A stretch of 62,920 nucleotides of DNA from Streptomyces sp. Isolate_45 (GTDB taxonomy: Bacteria > Actinomycetota > Actinomycetes > Streptomycetales > Streptomycetaceae): assembly GCF_024721315.2 (NCBI RefSeq), contig NZ_JANFAK020000037.1, positions 1 to 62,920 of the forward strand. Reading direction: 5' to 3'. A program made the position numbers and the translations under genes. Position 1 is the stretch's first letter, and every line of letters starts with the position of its first letter. The notes below the pieces were generated by a model. The model searched no databases, was not told the origin of the DNA, and saw only the letters and a program-made list of their open reading frames with translations. This document shows positions 26,406 to 34,111 of this stretch, piece after piece.

Positions 26406-26480
26406 GGATGACCTTCGTAGCGGGTGATTGCCGCGCCGTAAACGGGGGGACGGGACGGCGGCTTTACTGGAATGCTATCG

Positions 26481-26492
26481 GTTGCGCGCAAC
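26481..26492. promoter_or_regulatory. Palindrome GTTGCGCGCAAC upstream of psd
   Basis: A perfect 12-base palindrome about 76 bases before the psd start, next to a TAGCAT -10-like box on the minus strand. A candidate operator of unknown factor. Confidence 0.35.
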
Positions 26493-26553
26493 AACTGGGC
26501 AAGCCAGAAGCCGAGTCGATGGCCGCCGTCCAGTCACTGGCTGTGATCCCGTT

Positions 26554-26580
26554 GCGGAGGATCGCTGGGCGATCCACCGC
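26554..26580 (-). terminator. Hairpin terminator of the ethylmalonyl-CoA operon
   Basis: GCGGAGGATCGC pairs with GCGATCCACCGC (one A/A mismatch) around a 3-base loop, 11 bases beyond the minus-strand stop of the last gene of the operon. Confidence 0.75.
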
Positions 26581-26591
26581 AAATGGGACTT

Positions 26592-27797
26592 TCAGCCCTG
26601 GAGCCGGTACTCCTCGAGCAGGCGTCGCCCAATGATCATTTTCTGGATCTCGGCGGTACCTTCGCCGATCAGCAGCATCGGGGCCTCCCGGTAGAGGCGC
26701 TCGATCTCGTACTCCTTCGAGAATCCGTATCCACCGTGGATACGGAACGCGTCTTCCACGACTTCCTTGCAGTATTCGGAGGCGAGGTACTTCGCCATCC
26801 CTGCTTCGAGGTCGTTTCGTTCCCCGGAGTCCTTTTTGCGTGCCGCATTGACCATCATCGCATGGGCGGCTTCGACCTTGGTAGCCATCTCGGCCAGCTT
26901 GAACTGAATGGCCTGGTGCTCAGCGATGGCCTTGCCGAAAGTGTGACGTTGCTGGGCATACGAGACACCCAGTTCGAACGCACGTTGTGCGACGCCACAA
27001 CCACGGGCCGCCACGTTCACGCGGCCGACCTCCACGCCGTCCATCATTTGGTAAAACCCTCGGCCCGTCTGCCCGCCGAGGACGCGATTGGCCGGAATGC
27101 GCAGTCCGTCCATGATGAGCTCGGTCGTGTCGACGCCCTTGTAGCCCATCTTGTCGATCTTGCCGGGGATGGTCAGGCCCGGACGGACCTCGCCGAAGCC
27201 CGGCTCCTTCTCGACCAGGAAGGTCGTCATCGACTTGTGGGGCGCCGTGCCCTCGGGGTGTCCTTCGTCACTTCGCACCAGAACGGCCACCAGGGTGGAC
27301 GTGCCGCCGTTCGTCAGCCACATCTTCTGGCCGTTCAGGACGTACTCGTCACCGTCCTTCACCGCCTTGGACGTGATGGCCGACACGTCGGATCCCAGGC
27401 CCGGCTCGGACATCGAGAACGCGCCGCGCACCTCGCCCAGCGCCATCCGCGGGAGGAAGTGGTCCTTCTGCTCCTGCGTGCCGTGCTGCTTGAGCATGTA
27501 CGCCACGATGAAGTGGGTGTTGATGATGCCCGAGACGGACATCCAGCCCCGCGCTATCTCCTCCACGCACAGCGCGTAGGTGAGCAGCGACTCACCCAGG
27601 CCGCCGTACTCCTCGGGGATCATCAGCCCGAAGAGGCCGAGCTCCTTGAGGCCGTCGACGATCTGCTGCGGGTACTCGTCGCGGTGCTCCAGCTCGGTCG
27701 CGACCGGGATGATCTCCTTGTCGACGAACTCCCGGACGGTCTTGAGGATCTCCCGCTGGACGTCGGTCAGCCCGGCGGTCTGGGCGAGTCGGGCCAT
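26592..27797 (-). CDS. mcd: Acyl-CoA dehydrogenase, (2S)-methylsuccinyl-CoA dehydrogenase candidate
   Basis: A 401-residue FAD acyl-CoA dehydrogenase. SMSEPGLGSDVSAI and the downstream W-L-T-N-G segment bind FAD and substrate, RHTFGKAIAEHQAIQFKLAEM is the central helix, and E379 in IGEGTAEIQ is the catalytic base. Its place as last gene after ccr, ecm, a lyase and a MaoC hydratase points to methylsuccinyl-CoA oxidation to mesaconyl-CoA. Known Mcd proteins of Rhodobacter are longer (an extra N-terminal part), so the assignment rests on context. ATG 27797 is the natural start, 2 bases after the hydratase stop. Confidence 0.85.
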   Translation of the reverse strand: MARLAQTAGLTDVQREILKTVREFVDKEIIPVATELEHRDEYPQQIVDGLKELGLFGLMIPEEYGGLGESLLTYALCVEEIARGWMSVSGIINTHFIVAYMLKQHGTQEQKDHFLPRMALGEVRGAFSMSEPGLGSDVSAITSKAVKDGDEYVLNGQKMWLTNGGTSTLVAVLVRSDEGHPEGTAPHKSMTTFLVEKEPGFGEVRPGLTIPGKIDKMGYKGVDTTELIMDGLRIPANRVLGGQTGRGFYQMMDGVEVGRVNVAARGCGVAQRAFELGVSYAQQRHTFGKAIAEHQAIQFKLAEMATKVEAAHAMMVNAARKKDSGERNDLEAGMAKYLASEYCKEVVEDAFRIHGGYGFSKEYEIERLYREAPMLLIGEGTAEIQKMIIGRRLLEEYRLQG

Positions 27798-27799
27798 GG

Positions 27800-28312
27800 C
27801 TACTTCCCCTGTTCCTTCAGCGTGGGCCGGCCGGGCTGCTCGCCGCCGCGCTCCTTGATGTACGTCTCGGTCGGGACCATCACCTTGCGCCGGAAGACGC
27901 AGACGAGGGTGCCGTCCTGCTTGTATCCCTTGGTCTCCACGTACACGATGCCGCGGTCGTCCTTCGACTTCGACGGCGTCTTGTCGAGGACCGTGGTCTC
28001 GCCGTAGAGCGTGTCGCCGTGGAAGGTCGGCGCCACGTGCCGCAGGGACTCGATCTCCAGGTTGGCGATGGCCTTCCCGGAGACGTCCGGCACGGACATG
28101 CCCAGCAGCAGCGAGTAGATGTAGTTGCCCACGACCACGTTCTTGCCGAAGTCGGTGGTGTTCTCGGCGTAGTTGCTGTCCATGTGGAGCGGGTGGTGGT
28201 TCATGGTCAGCAGACAGAACAGGTGGTCGTCGTACTCGGTGACCGTTTTCCCGGGCCAGTGCTTGTAGACCGCCCCGACCTCGAACTCTTCGTACGTGCG
28301 TCCGAACTGCAT
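27800..28312 (-). CDS. mch: MaoC-family hydratase, mesaconyl-CoA hydratase candidate
   Basis: A 170-residue single hot-dog domain. The hydratase site is in LLTMNHHPLHMDSNYAE; the usual Asp-x4-His pair appears as Asn-x4-His, so the acid is replaced by asparagine. Family proteins hydrate enoyl-CoA esters; in this operon the fitting step is mesaconyl-CoA to beta-methylmalyl-CoA. The Rhodobacter enzyme is about twice as long (two hot-dog domains), so this would act as a dimer of single domains. It lies between the acyl-CoA dehydrogenase (2-base gap) and the lyase (15-base gap). Confidence 0.8.
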   Translation of the reverse strand: MQFGRTYEEFEVGAVYKHWPGKTVTEYDDHLFCLLTMNHHPLHMDSNYAENTTDFGKNVVVGNYIYSLLLGMSVPDVSGKAIANLEIESLRHVAPTFHGDTLYGETTVLDKTPSKSKDDRGIVYVETKGYKQDGTLVCVFRRKVMVPTETYIKERGGEQPGRPTLKEQGK

Positions 28313-28327
28313 GAGGGTCAGGCCTTT

Positions 28328-29302
28328 CTAGCCGACGGGGATTTCGAACTTGCTGGTACGCCGCATGCCGGCGGCGCGGCCCTTGCCCGCGATGACCAGG
28401 GCCATCTTGCGGCTGGCCTCGTCGATCATCTCGTCGCCGAGCATCGCCGAGCCCTTCTTGCCGCCCGCCTCGGACGTGCACCAGTCGTACGCGTCGAGGA
28501 TCAGCTCGGCGTGGTCGTAGTCCTCCTGCGACGGGGAGAACACCTCGTTGGCCGCGTCGACCTGGCCGGGGTGCAGCACCCACTTGCCGTCGAAGCCGAG
28601 GGCCGCGGCGCGGCCGGCGACCTCGCGGTAGCCGTCCACGTTCTTGATCTGGAGGAAGGGGCCGTCGATCGCCTGGAGGTCGTGGGTGCGGGCGGCCATC
28701 AGGATGCGCATCAGGATGTAGTGGTAGGCGTCCGCGCCGTAGCCGGGCGGCTGCATGCCCACGACCAGGGACTTCATGTTGATCGAGGCCATGAAGTCGG
28801 CCGGCCCGAAGATGATGGTCTCCAGGCGCGGCGAGGCGCCCGCGATGGCGTCGACGTTCACCAGGCCCTTGGCGTTCTCGATCTGCGCCTCGATGCCGAT
28901 CTTGCCGACCTCGAAGCCCATGGTCTTCTCGATCTGGGTGAGCAGGAGGTCGAGCGCCACGATCTGCTGGGCGTCCTGGACCTTCGGCAGCATGATGCAG
29001 TCGAGGTTCTGGCCGGCGCCCTCGACGACCGTGATGACGTCGCGGTACGTCCAGTGCGTCGTCCAGTCGTTGACGCGCACCACGCGGGTCTTGCCGGTCC
29101 AGTCGCCGTTGTTCAGGGCGTCCACGATGGTGTGGCGGGCGCCTTCCTTGGCGAGCGGGGCGCAGGCGTCCTCCAGGTCCAGGAAGACCTGGTCGGCGGG
29201 CAGGCCCTGGGCCTTCTCCAGGAAGCGCGGGTTGGAACCCGGCACCGCGAGGCAGGAACGGCGCGGCCGCAGCCGGTTCACCGGGGAAGAGGGCGTGGTC
29301 AT
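28328..29302 (-). CDS. mcl: CoA ester lyase (HpcH/HpaI family), malyl/beta-methylmalyl-CoA lyase candidate
   Basis: A 324-residue TIM-barrel lyase of the citrate-lyase-beta/HpcH family. The metal and substrate elements are RRSCLAVPGSNPRFLEKA, FLDLEDA near residue 42 (acidic metal ligand), IGIEAQIENAKG (metal ligand Glu) and FGPADFMASINM. In the ethylmalonyl-CoA pathway it splits beta-methylmalyl-CoA into glyoxylate and propionyl-CoA, and a close paralogue is malyl-CoA thioesterase, so the exact step is open. Its start overlaps the ecm stop by 4 bases. Confidence 0.85.
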   Translation of the reverse strand: MTTPSSPVNRLRPRRSCLAVPGSNPRFLEKAQGLPADQVFLDLEDACAPLAKEGARHTIVDALNNGDWTGKTRVVRVNDWTTHWTYRDVITVVEGAGQNLDCIMLPKVQDAQQIVALDLLLTQIEKTMGFEVGKIGIEAQIENAKGLVNVDAIAGASPRLETIIFGPADFMASINMKSLVVGMQPPGYGADAYHYILMRILMAARTHDLQAIDGPFLQIKNVDGYREVAGRAAALGFDGKWVLHPGQVDAANEVFSPSQEDYDHAELILDAYDWCTSEAGGKKGSAMLGDEMIDEASRKMALVIAGKGRAAGMRRTSKFEIPVG

Positions 29303-31359
29303 GCGGGGACCTCCGTGCTTTCGAGAGAGTCGAGCTTGTTGGCCTTGCGGATCTCGTCGACGATACGGCCGATGATCTCCGTGATGCCGAAGTCCTTCGG
29401 AGTGAACACGGCGGCCACCCCGGCCGCCTTCAGCGACACCGCGTCGGCCTGGGGAATGATGCCGCCGACGATGACGGGGATGTCGCCCGCCCCCGCCGCG
29501 CGCAGCCGTTCCAGGACGTCGGGCACCAGCGCGCTGTGCGAACCGGACAGGATGGACAGTCCCACGCAGTGGACGTCCTCGGCCAGTGCCGCCGAGGAGA
29601 TCTCCTCGGGCGTCAGCCGGATTCCCTGGTAGACCACCTCGAAGCCCGCGTCGCGGGCCCGGACGGCGATCTGCTCCGCGCCGTTGGAGTGTCCGTCCAG
29701 GCCCGGCTTGCCGACCAGCAGGCGCAGCCGGCCGGAGCCGAGCTCGTCGGCCGTGCGGGAGACCTTCTCGCGGACGAGCGCCATCGGCGTGCCCGCCTCG
29801 GCGGTGACGGCGACCGGGGCCGAGGAGACGCCGGTCGGGGCGCGGAACTCGCCGAAGACCTCGCGCAGGGCGCTCGACCACTCGCCGGTGGTGACGCCCG
29901 CCCGGGCGCACTCCAGGGTGGCCTCCATCAGGTTCTCGGTGCCCGCCGCGGCTTCCTTGAGGCGTTCGAGGGCCTGCTGGGTGGTCGGGAAGACGAAGGG
30001 GTCGCCGTCGCCCTGGCGGTCCGAGGACTCCTGCCGCTCGGCGCGCCAGCGGCGGATGCGCTCCACGGTCACGGCCTCGGTGGCCGGGTCGACCGTCATG
30101 ATGGCGCCGTCCAGGTCGGCGGTGAGCGGGTTCTCCTCGGTCTGCTGGAAGCAGTTGACGCCGACGATCTTGTCCTCGCCGGCCTCGATCCGGGCGCGCC
30201 GCTCGGCGTGCGAGGAGACCAGCTGCGACTTGAGGTAGCCGGACTCGACGGCGGCCATCGCGCCGCCCATCTCCTGGATCCGGTCGATCTCGGCGAGGCA
30301 CTCCTCGACCAGCGAGCCGACCTTCGCCTCGATCACGTGGGAGCCCGCGAAGACGTCCTCGTACTCCAGCAGGTCGCTCTCGTGCGCCAGGACCTGCTGG
30401 ATGCGCAGCGACCACTGCTGGTCCCACGGCCGGGGCAGGCCCAGCGCCTCGTTCCAGGCGGGCAGCTGCACCGCGCGGGCGCGGGCGTCCTTGGAGAGGG
30501 TGACCGCCAGCATCTCCAGCACGATGCGCTGGACGTTGTTCTCGGGCTGCGCCTCGGTCAGGCCCAGGGAGTTGACCTGGACGCCGTAGCGGAAGCGCCG
30601 CTGCTTCTCGTTGGTGATGCCGTAGCGCTCCAGGGTGACCTTGTCCCAGATGCGGCCGAAGGCGCGCATCTTGCACATCTCCTCGATGAAGCGGACGCCC
30701 GCGTTCACGAAGAAGGAGATCCGGGCGACGACCTCGCCGAACCGCTCCTCGGGCACCTGGCCCGAGTCGCGAACCGAGTCCAGGACGGCGATGGCGGTGG
30801 ACATCGCGTACGAGATCTCCTGGACCGGGGTGGCCCCGGCCTCCTGCAGGTGGTAGCTGCAGATGTTGATCGGGTTCCACTTCGGGATGTGGTTGACCGT
30901 GTACGCGATCATGTCCGTCGTCAGGCGGAGCGAGGGCCCGGGCGGGAAGACGTGCGTCCCGCGCGAGAGGTACTCCTTGACGATGTCGTTCTGGGTGGTG
31001 CCCTGGAGCAGGGCGATGTCCGCGCCCTGCTCCTCGGCGGCCACCTGGTAGAGCGCCAGTAGCCACATGGCGGTGGCGTTGATCGTCATCGAGGTGTTCA
31101 TCTGCTCCAGGGGGATGTCCTGGAACAGCCGGCGCATGTCACCCAGGTGGGAGACCGGGACCCCGACCCGACCCACCTCGCCGCGGGCGAGGATGTGGTC
31201 GGGGTCGTAGCCCGTCTGCGTCGGCAGATCGAAGGCGACGGACAGGCCGGTCTGGCCCTTGGCGAGGTTGCGGCGGTACAGCTCGTTGGACGCCTCGGCC
31301 GTGGAGTGGCCGGCGTACGTCCGCATGAGCCACGGCCTGTCCTTCTGGCGCTCTGTCAT
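29299..31359 (-). CDS. ecm: Ethylmalonyl-CoA mutase (MeaA-type, adenosylcobalamin-dependent)
   Basis: A 686-residue B12 mutase with substrate barrel and cobalamin domain in one chain. The base-off ligand H557 is in the D-x-H-x2-G motif of KPGLDGHSNGAEQ; the barrel starts with TYAGHSTAEASNELYRR and has GQTGLSVAFDLPTQTGYDPDH. It isomerises ethylmalonyl-CoA to methylsuccinyl-CoA; MeaA was first named in Methylobacterium and streptomycetes. It sits 22 bases after ccr, whose product feeds it, and its stop overlaps the lyase start by 4 bases. Methylmalonyl- or isobutyryl-CoA mutase is much less likely given the neighbours. Confidence 0.93.
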   Translation of the reverse strand: MTERQKDRPWLMRTYAGHSTAEASNELYRRNLAKGQTGLSVAFDLPTQTGYDPDHILARGEVGRVGVPVSHLGDMRRLFQDIPLEQMNTSMTINATAMWLLALYQVAAEEQGADIALLQGTTQNDIVKEYLSRGTHVFPPGPSLRLTTDMIAYTVNHIPKWNPINICSYHLQEAGATPVQEISYAMSTAIAVLDSVRDSGQVPEERFGEVVARISFFVNAGVRFIEEMCKMRAFGRIWDKVTLERYGITNEKQRRFRYGVQVNSLGLTEAQPENNVQRIVLEMLAVTLSKDARARAVQLPAWNEALGLPRPWDQQWSLRIQQVLAHESDLLEYEDVFAGSHVIEAKVGSLVEECLAEIDRIQEMGGAMAAVESGYLKSQLVSSHAERRARIEAGEDKIVGVNCFQQTEENPLTADLDGAIMTVDPATEAVTVERIRRWRAERQESSDRQGDGDPFVFPTTQQALERLKEAAAGTENLMEATLECARAGVTTGEWSSALREVFGEFRAPTGVSSAPVAVTAEAGTPMALVREKVSRTADELGSGRLRLLVGKPGLDGHSNGAEQIAVRARDAGFEVVYQGIRLTPEEISSAALAEDVHCVGLSILSGSHSALVPDVLERLRAAGAGDIPVIVGGIIPQADAVSLKAAGVAAVFTPKDFGITEIIGRIVDEIRKANKLDSLESTEVPA

Positions 31360-31381
31360 CTCAGGCGATCCTCTGCGGACT

Positions 31382-32719
31382 TCAGATGTTCCGGAACCGG
31401 TTGATGGCGTCGATGTGCTGGGCGCGCAGCTCGTGGTCGCGGACGCCCAGACCCTCCGCGGGCGCCAGCGCCAGGACGCCGACCTTGCCCTGGTGGAGGT
31501 TGCGGTGGACGTCGTAGGCGGCCTGCCCGGTCTCCTCCAGGGAGTAGACCTTCGAGAGCGTGGGGTGGATCTTGCCCTTGGCGATCAGGCGGTTGGCCTC
31601 CCAGGCCTCGCGGTAGTTCGCGAAGTGCGAGCCGATGATCCGCTTGAGCGACATCCACAGGTAGCGGTTGTCGTACTCGTGCATGTAGCCCGAGGTGGAG
31701 GCGCAGGTGGTGATGGTGCCGCCCTTGCGGGTGACGTAGACGCTCGCGCCGAAGGTCTCGCGGCCGGGGTGCTCGAAGACGATGTCGATGTCCTCGCCGC
31801 CGGTCAGCTCGCGGATGCGCTTGCCGAAGCGCTTCCACTCCTTCGGGTCCTGGGTGTGCTCGTCCTTCCAGAACTTGTAGCCCTCGGCGTTGCGGTCGAT
31901 GACCGCGGTCGCGCCCATGGCCCGACAGATGTCGGCCTTCTCGGGGCTGGAGACCACGCAGATCGGGTTGGCGCCGCCGGCCAGCGCGAACTGGGTGGCG
32001 TACGAGCCGAGGCCGCCGCTGGCGCCCCAGATCAGGACGTTGTCGCCCTGCTTCATGCCGGCGCCGTTGCGGGAGACCAGCTGGCGGTAGGCGGTCGAGT
32101 TGACCAGGCCGGGGGAGGCGGCCTCCTCCCAGCTGAGGTGGTCGGGCTTGGGCATCAGCTGGTTGGACTTGACCAGCGCGATCTCCGCCAGGCCGCCGAA
32201 GTTGGTCTCGAAGCCCCAGATGCGCTGCTCGGGGTCGAGCATCGTGTCGTTGTGGCCGTCGGAGGACTCCAGCTCGACCGAGAGGCAGTGCGCGACGACC
32301 TCGTCGCCGGGCCGCCAGGCGTTGACGCCGGGGCCGGTGCGCAGCACGACGCCCGCGAGGTCGGAGCCGATGACGTGGTACGGCAGGTCGTGGCGCTTGC
32401 TGAGCTCGCTGAGCTTGCCGTAGCGCTCCAGGAAGCTGAACGTGGAGACCGGCTCGAAGATCGAGGTCCACACGGAGTTGTAGTTGACCGACGAGGCCAT
32501 GACGGCCACCAGGGCCTCGCCCGGGCCCAGCTCGGGCAGCGGGACCTGGTCGAGGTGGAGGGACTTGCGCGGGTCCTTCTCGCGGGTCGTGAGCCCCGCG
32601 AACATTTCCGCTTCGTCCTTGTGCACGGTGATCGCGCGGTACGAGTCGGGCAGCGGCAGCGCCGCGAAGTCTGCGGCGGTGGCGGACTGCGACTGAATCG
32701 CGTCCAGGATGTCCTTCAC
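31382..32719 (-). CDS. ccr: Crotonyl-CoA carboxylase/reductase
   Basis: A 445-residue medium-chain-reductase enzyme making ethylmalonyl-CoA from crotonyl-CoA, CO2 and NADPH. The four CO2-binding residues described for the Kitasatospora enzyme appear at the same numbers: N81 (SSVNYNS), F170 and E171 (IWGFETNFGG) and H365 (IIGSHFANY). The NADPH loop GASGGLGSYATQFA is at 232-245. These numbers support the GTG at 32719, preceded by GGAGG at 7 bases. Ethylmalonyl-CoA serves as polyketide extender and as the entry to acetate assimilation. It heads the five-gene operon, behind a leader of about 208 bases. Confidence 0.97.
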   Translation of the reverse strand: MKDILDAIQSQSATAADFAALPLPDSYRAITVHKDEAEMFAGLTTREKDPRKSLHLDQVPLPELGPGEALVAVMASSVNYNSVWTSIFEPVSTFSFLERYGKLSELSKRHDLPYHVIGSDLAGVVLRTGPGVNAWRPGDEVVAHCLSVELESSDGHNDTMLDPEQRIWGFETNFGGLAEIALVKSNQLMPKPDHLSWEEAASPGLVNSTAYRQLVSRNGAGMKQGDNVLIWGASGGLGSYATQFALAGGANPICVVSSPEKADICRAMGATAVIDRNAEGYKFWKDEHTQDPKEWKRFGKRIRELTGGEDIDIVFEHPGRETFGASVYVTRKGGTITTCASTSGYMHEYDNRYLWMSLKRIIGSHFANYREAWEANRLIAKGKIHPTLSKVYSLEETGQAAYDVHRNLHQGKVGVLALAPAEGLGVRDHELRAQHIDAINRFRNI

Positions 32720-32933
32720 GGTATTGCCTCCGGCGAGCGCTGATGAGGGTGCGCTGAGGGATACGCGGGTGCGCGGGATACGTGTGGTGTGGGTGGTGCG
32801 GGTGCCGTCGGTCCGGCGGAGCTTGTGCCGGCCCGCCTGTGGTGGGGCGGGCCCGGTGGCCTGGTGACGCAGGCATCCGGGGCGCGTTCCGTGCCGAGTG
32901 GGCGTGGGCCGCGGGGACATCCGGACGAGATTC

Positions 32934-32975
32934 AACGTATGGCACCCCGTGTCACTCGACAAGGCACCGCGTGCC
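32934..32975 (-). promoter_or_regulatory. ccr promoter with two flanking dyads
   Basis: On the minus strand a -35 TTGTCG (complement of 32957-32962) and a -10 TACGTT (complement of 32934-32939) are 17 bases apart. Two matching dyads, GGCACCCCGTGTC at 32941-32953 and the perfect GGCACCGCGTGCC at 32963-32975, are 22 bases apart centre to centre. One fills the spacer and the other abuts the -35, the position expected for a repressor pair. Confidence 0.65.
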
Positions 32976-33015
32976 AAAACTTTCTCTCATTTGCCGATTG
33001 ACCTGCGCAGATGAG

Positions 33016-33045
33016 CGATGATCGATCAGAGTTACCCGCGAGTAG
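33016..33045. promoter_or_regulatory. Two motifs shared with the 3-hydroxybutyryl-CoA dehydrogenase upstream region
   Basis: CGATGATCGAT (33016-33026) is the exact complement of 36286-36296. TTACCCGCGAGTAG (33032-33045) is a near-palindrome that matches 36220-36233 at 10 of 14 positions. Both pairs lie upstream of genes that flank the TetR gene. Confidence 0.45.
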
Positions 33046-33065
33046 GGGCAAGGTGGACATACGAC

Positions 33066-33098
33066 AACGGCCGCCCCCGAAACCGGGAGCGGCCGCTG
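33066..33098 (-). terminator. Hairpin terminator of the TetR gene
   Basis: CGGCCGCCCCCG pairs with CCGGGAGCGGCCG (one mismatch) around AAA, about 38 bases past the minus-strand stop. Confidence 0.6.
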
Positions 33099-33135
33099 TG
33101 ACCGGAACCACCCGGCCGATGGCCGGGAAGTTCGC

Positions 33136-33948
33136 CTACTTGTTCCTGAGCGCCTCTTCGATGGTCCGCATGACCTCGTCCAGCGGGGCGTCCGTACGGG
33201 CCACCGCGACCAGCACCTCGCCCTCGGTGCGCACCGCCGCCGGCGCCGGCGCGGCGGTGCCCGCCGTGCGGCCCGCGCCGATCCCCGAACCGAAGGTCTT
33301 GCGCACGATCGAGAAGGCGTGGTCCAGCTGCGCCTCCACGTCCCCCTGCCCGCCGGCCCGCAGCCAGCGCCGCAGCACGTGGTTGTGGGCGGTCACCACC
33401 GCCGAGGCGGCCACCTCCGCCAGCAGCGGGTCGTCGTTGCCGTCGTGGTGGTCGGTCTCGTCGAAGTGCGCCAGCAGGTACCGGGTGAACAGCCGCTCGT
33501 AGCGGGCCACCGAGGCGATCTCCCGCTCGCGCAGCGCCGGCACCTCACGGGTCAGCCGGTAGCGCTCCACCGACACCGAGGGGGCGGCGGCGTACATCTT
33601 CATGACTTCCTTGATCCCACGGCACACCGTGTCGAGCGGGTGCTCGTGCGCCGGCGCCACGTCCAGCACTGCCTCGGCGCGGGTCAGGGTGTCGTCGTGG
33701 TCCGGGAAGATCGCCTCTTCCTTGGACCGGAAGTGCCGGAAGAACGTCCGGCGGGCCACCCCGGCGGTCGCGGCGATCTCGTCGACCGTCGTGGCCTCGT
33801 ACCCCTTGGTCGCGAACAGCTCCATGGCCGCCGTGGCCAGCTCCCGGCGCATCTTGAGCCGCTGGGCGGCCGCTCGGGTGCCGGCCGCGCTCTCCGGGAC
33901 GTCCGGGGCGGAGGAGGCGCGGGGTGAGGTCTTGGCGGGCTGGGACAT
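33136..33948 (-). CDS. TetR-family regulator of the ethylmalonyl-CoA region
   Basis: A 270-residue regulator. The HTH is at about 40-85 (LATAAMELFATKGYEATTVDEIAATAGVARRTFFRHFRSKEE, cited as its cores ELFATKGYEATTVDEIA and GVARRTFFRHF). The C-terminal ligand domain is followed by an Ala/Pro-rich linker (TAGTAAPAPAAVR) and a short helical tail, longer than most TetR proteins. Start ATG 33948 or an ATG 18 bases upstream. It sits between the dehydrogenase gene and ccr on the same strand; an acyl-CoA ligand is likely by context. Its target motifs may be the shared ones at 33016-33045 and 36220-36296. Confidence 0.85.
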   Translation of the reverse strand: MSQPAKTSPRASSAPDVPESAAGTRAAAQRLKMRRELATAAMELFATKGYEATTVDEIAATAGVARRTFFRHFRSKEEAIFPDHDDTLTRAEAVLDVAPAHEHPLDTVCRGIKEVMKMYAAAPSVSVERYRLTREVPALREREIASVARYERLFTRYLLAHFDETDHHDGNDDPLLAEVAASAVVTAHNHVLRRWLRAGGQGDVEAQLDHAFSIVRKTFGSGIGAGRTAGTAAPAPAAVRTEGEVLVAVARTDAPLDEVMRTIEEALRNK

Positions 33949-34111
33949 AGAGCGAAAGTACTTCATTCGCGCAGGGGAGCGCGCCTGTGGGGGGTGGACG
34001 GGGGATGGATGCGGGGGAGGGCCCGCACTGGGCTCGGGAGGGTTCGTCCGCCGTGAGGGTCCGGCGGACCCGAGCAACCCTCCCCACGCATCCTGCTCGG
34101 GGCCCGGCCGG

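Larger units (their letters stand above)
32720..33135. other. ccr leader and promoter region
   Basis: 416 bases between the TetR stop and ccr. From the ccr side it holds a long leader (about 208 bases, GT-rich on the plus strand), a well-formed promoter at 32934-32962, two dyads over that promoter, two sequence motifs shared with the dehydrogenase upstream region, and the terminator hairpin of the TetR gene. I see no gene. Confidence 0.7.

Noticed and set aside
32720..32977. Extended N-terminus for ccr
   Set aside because: Contains the promoter and dyads, and the CO2-residue numbers fit only the GTG at 32719.
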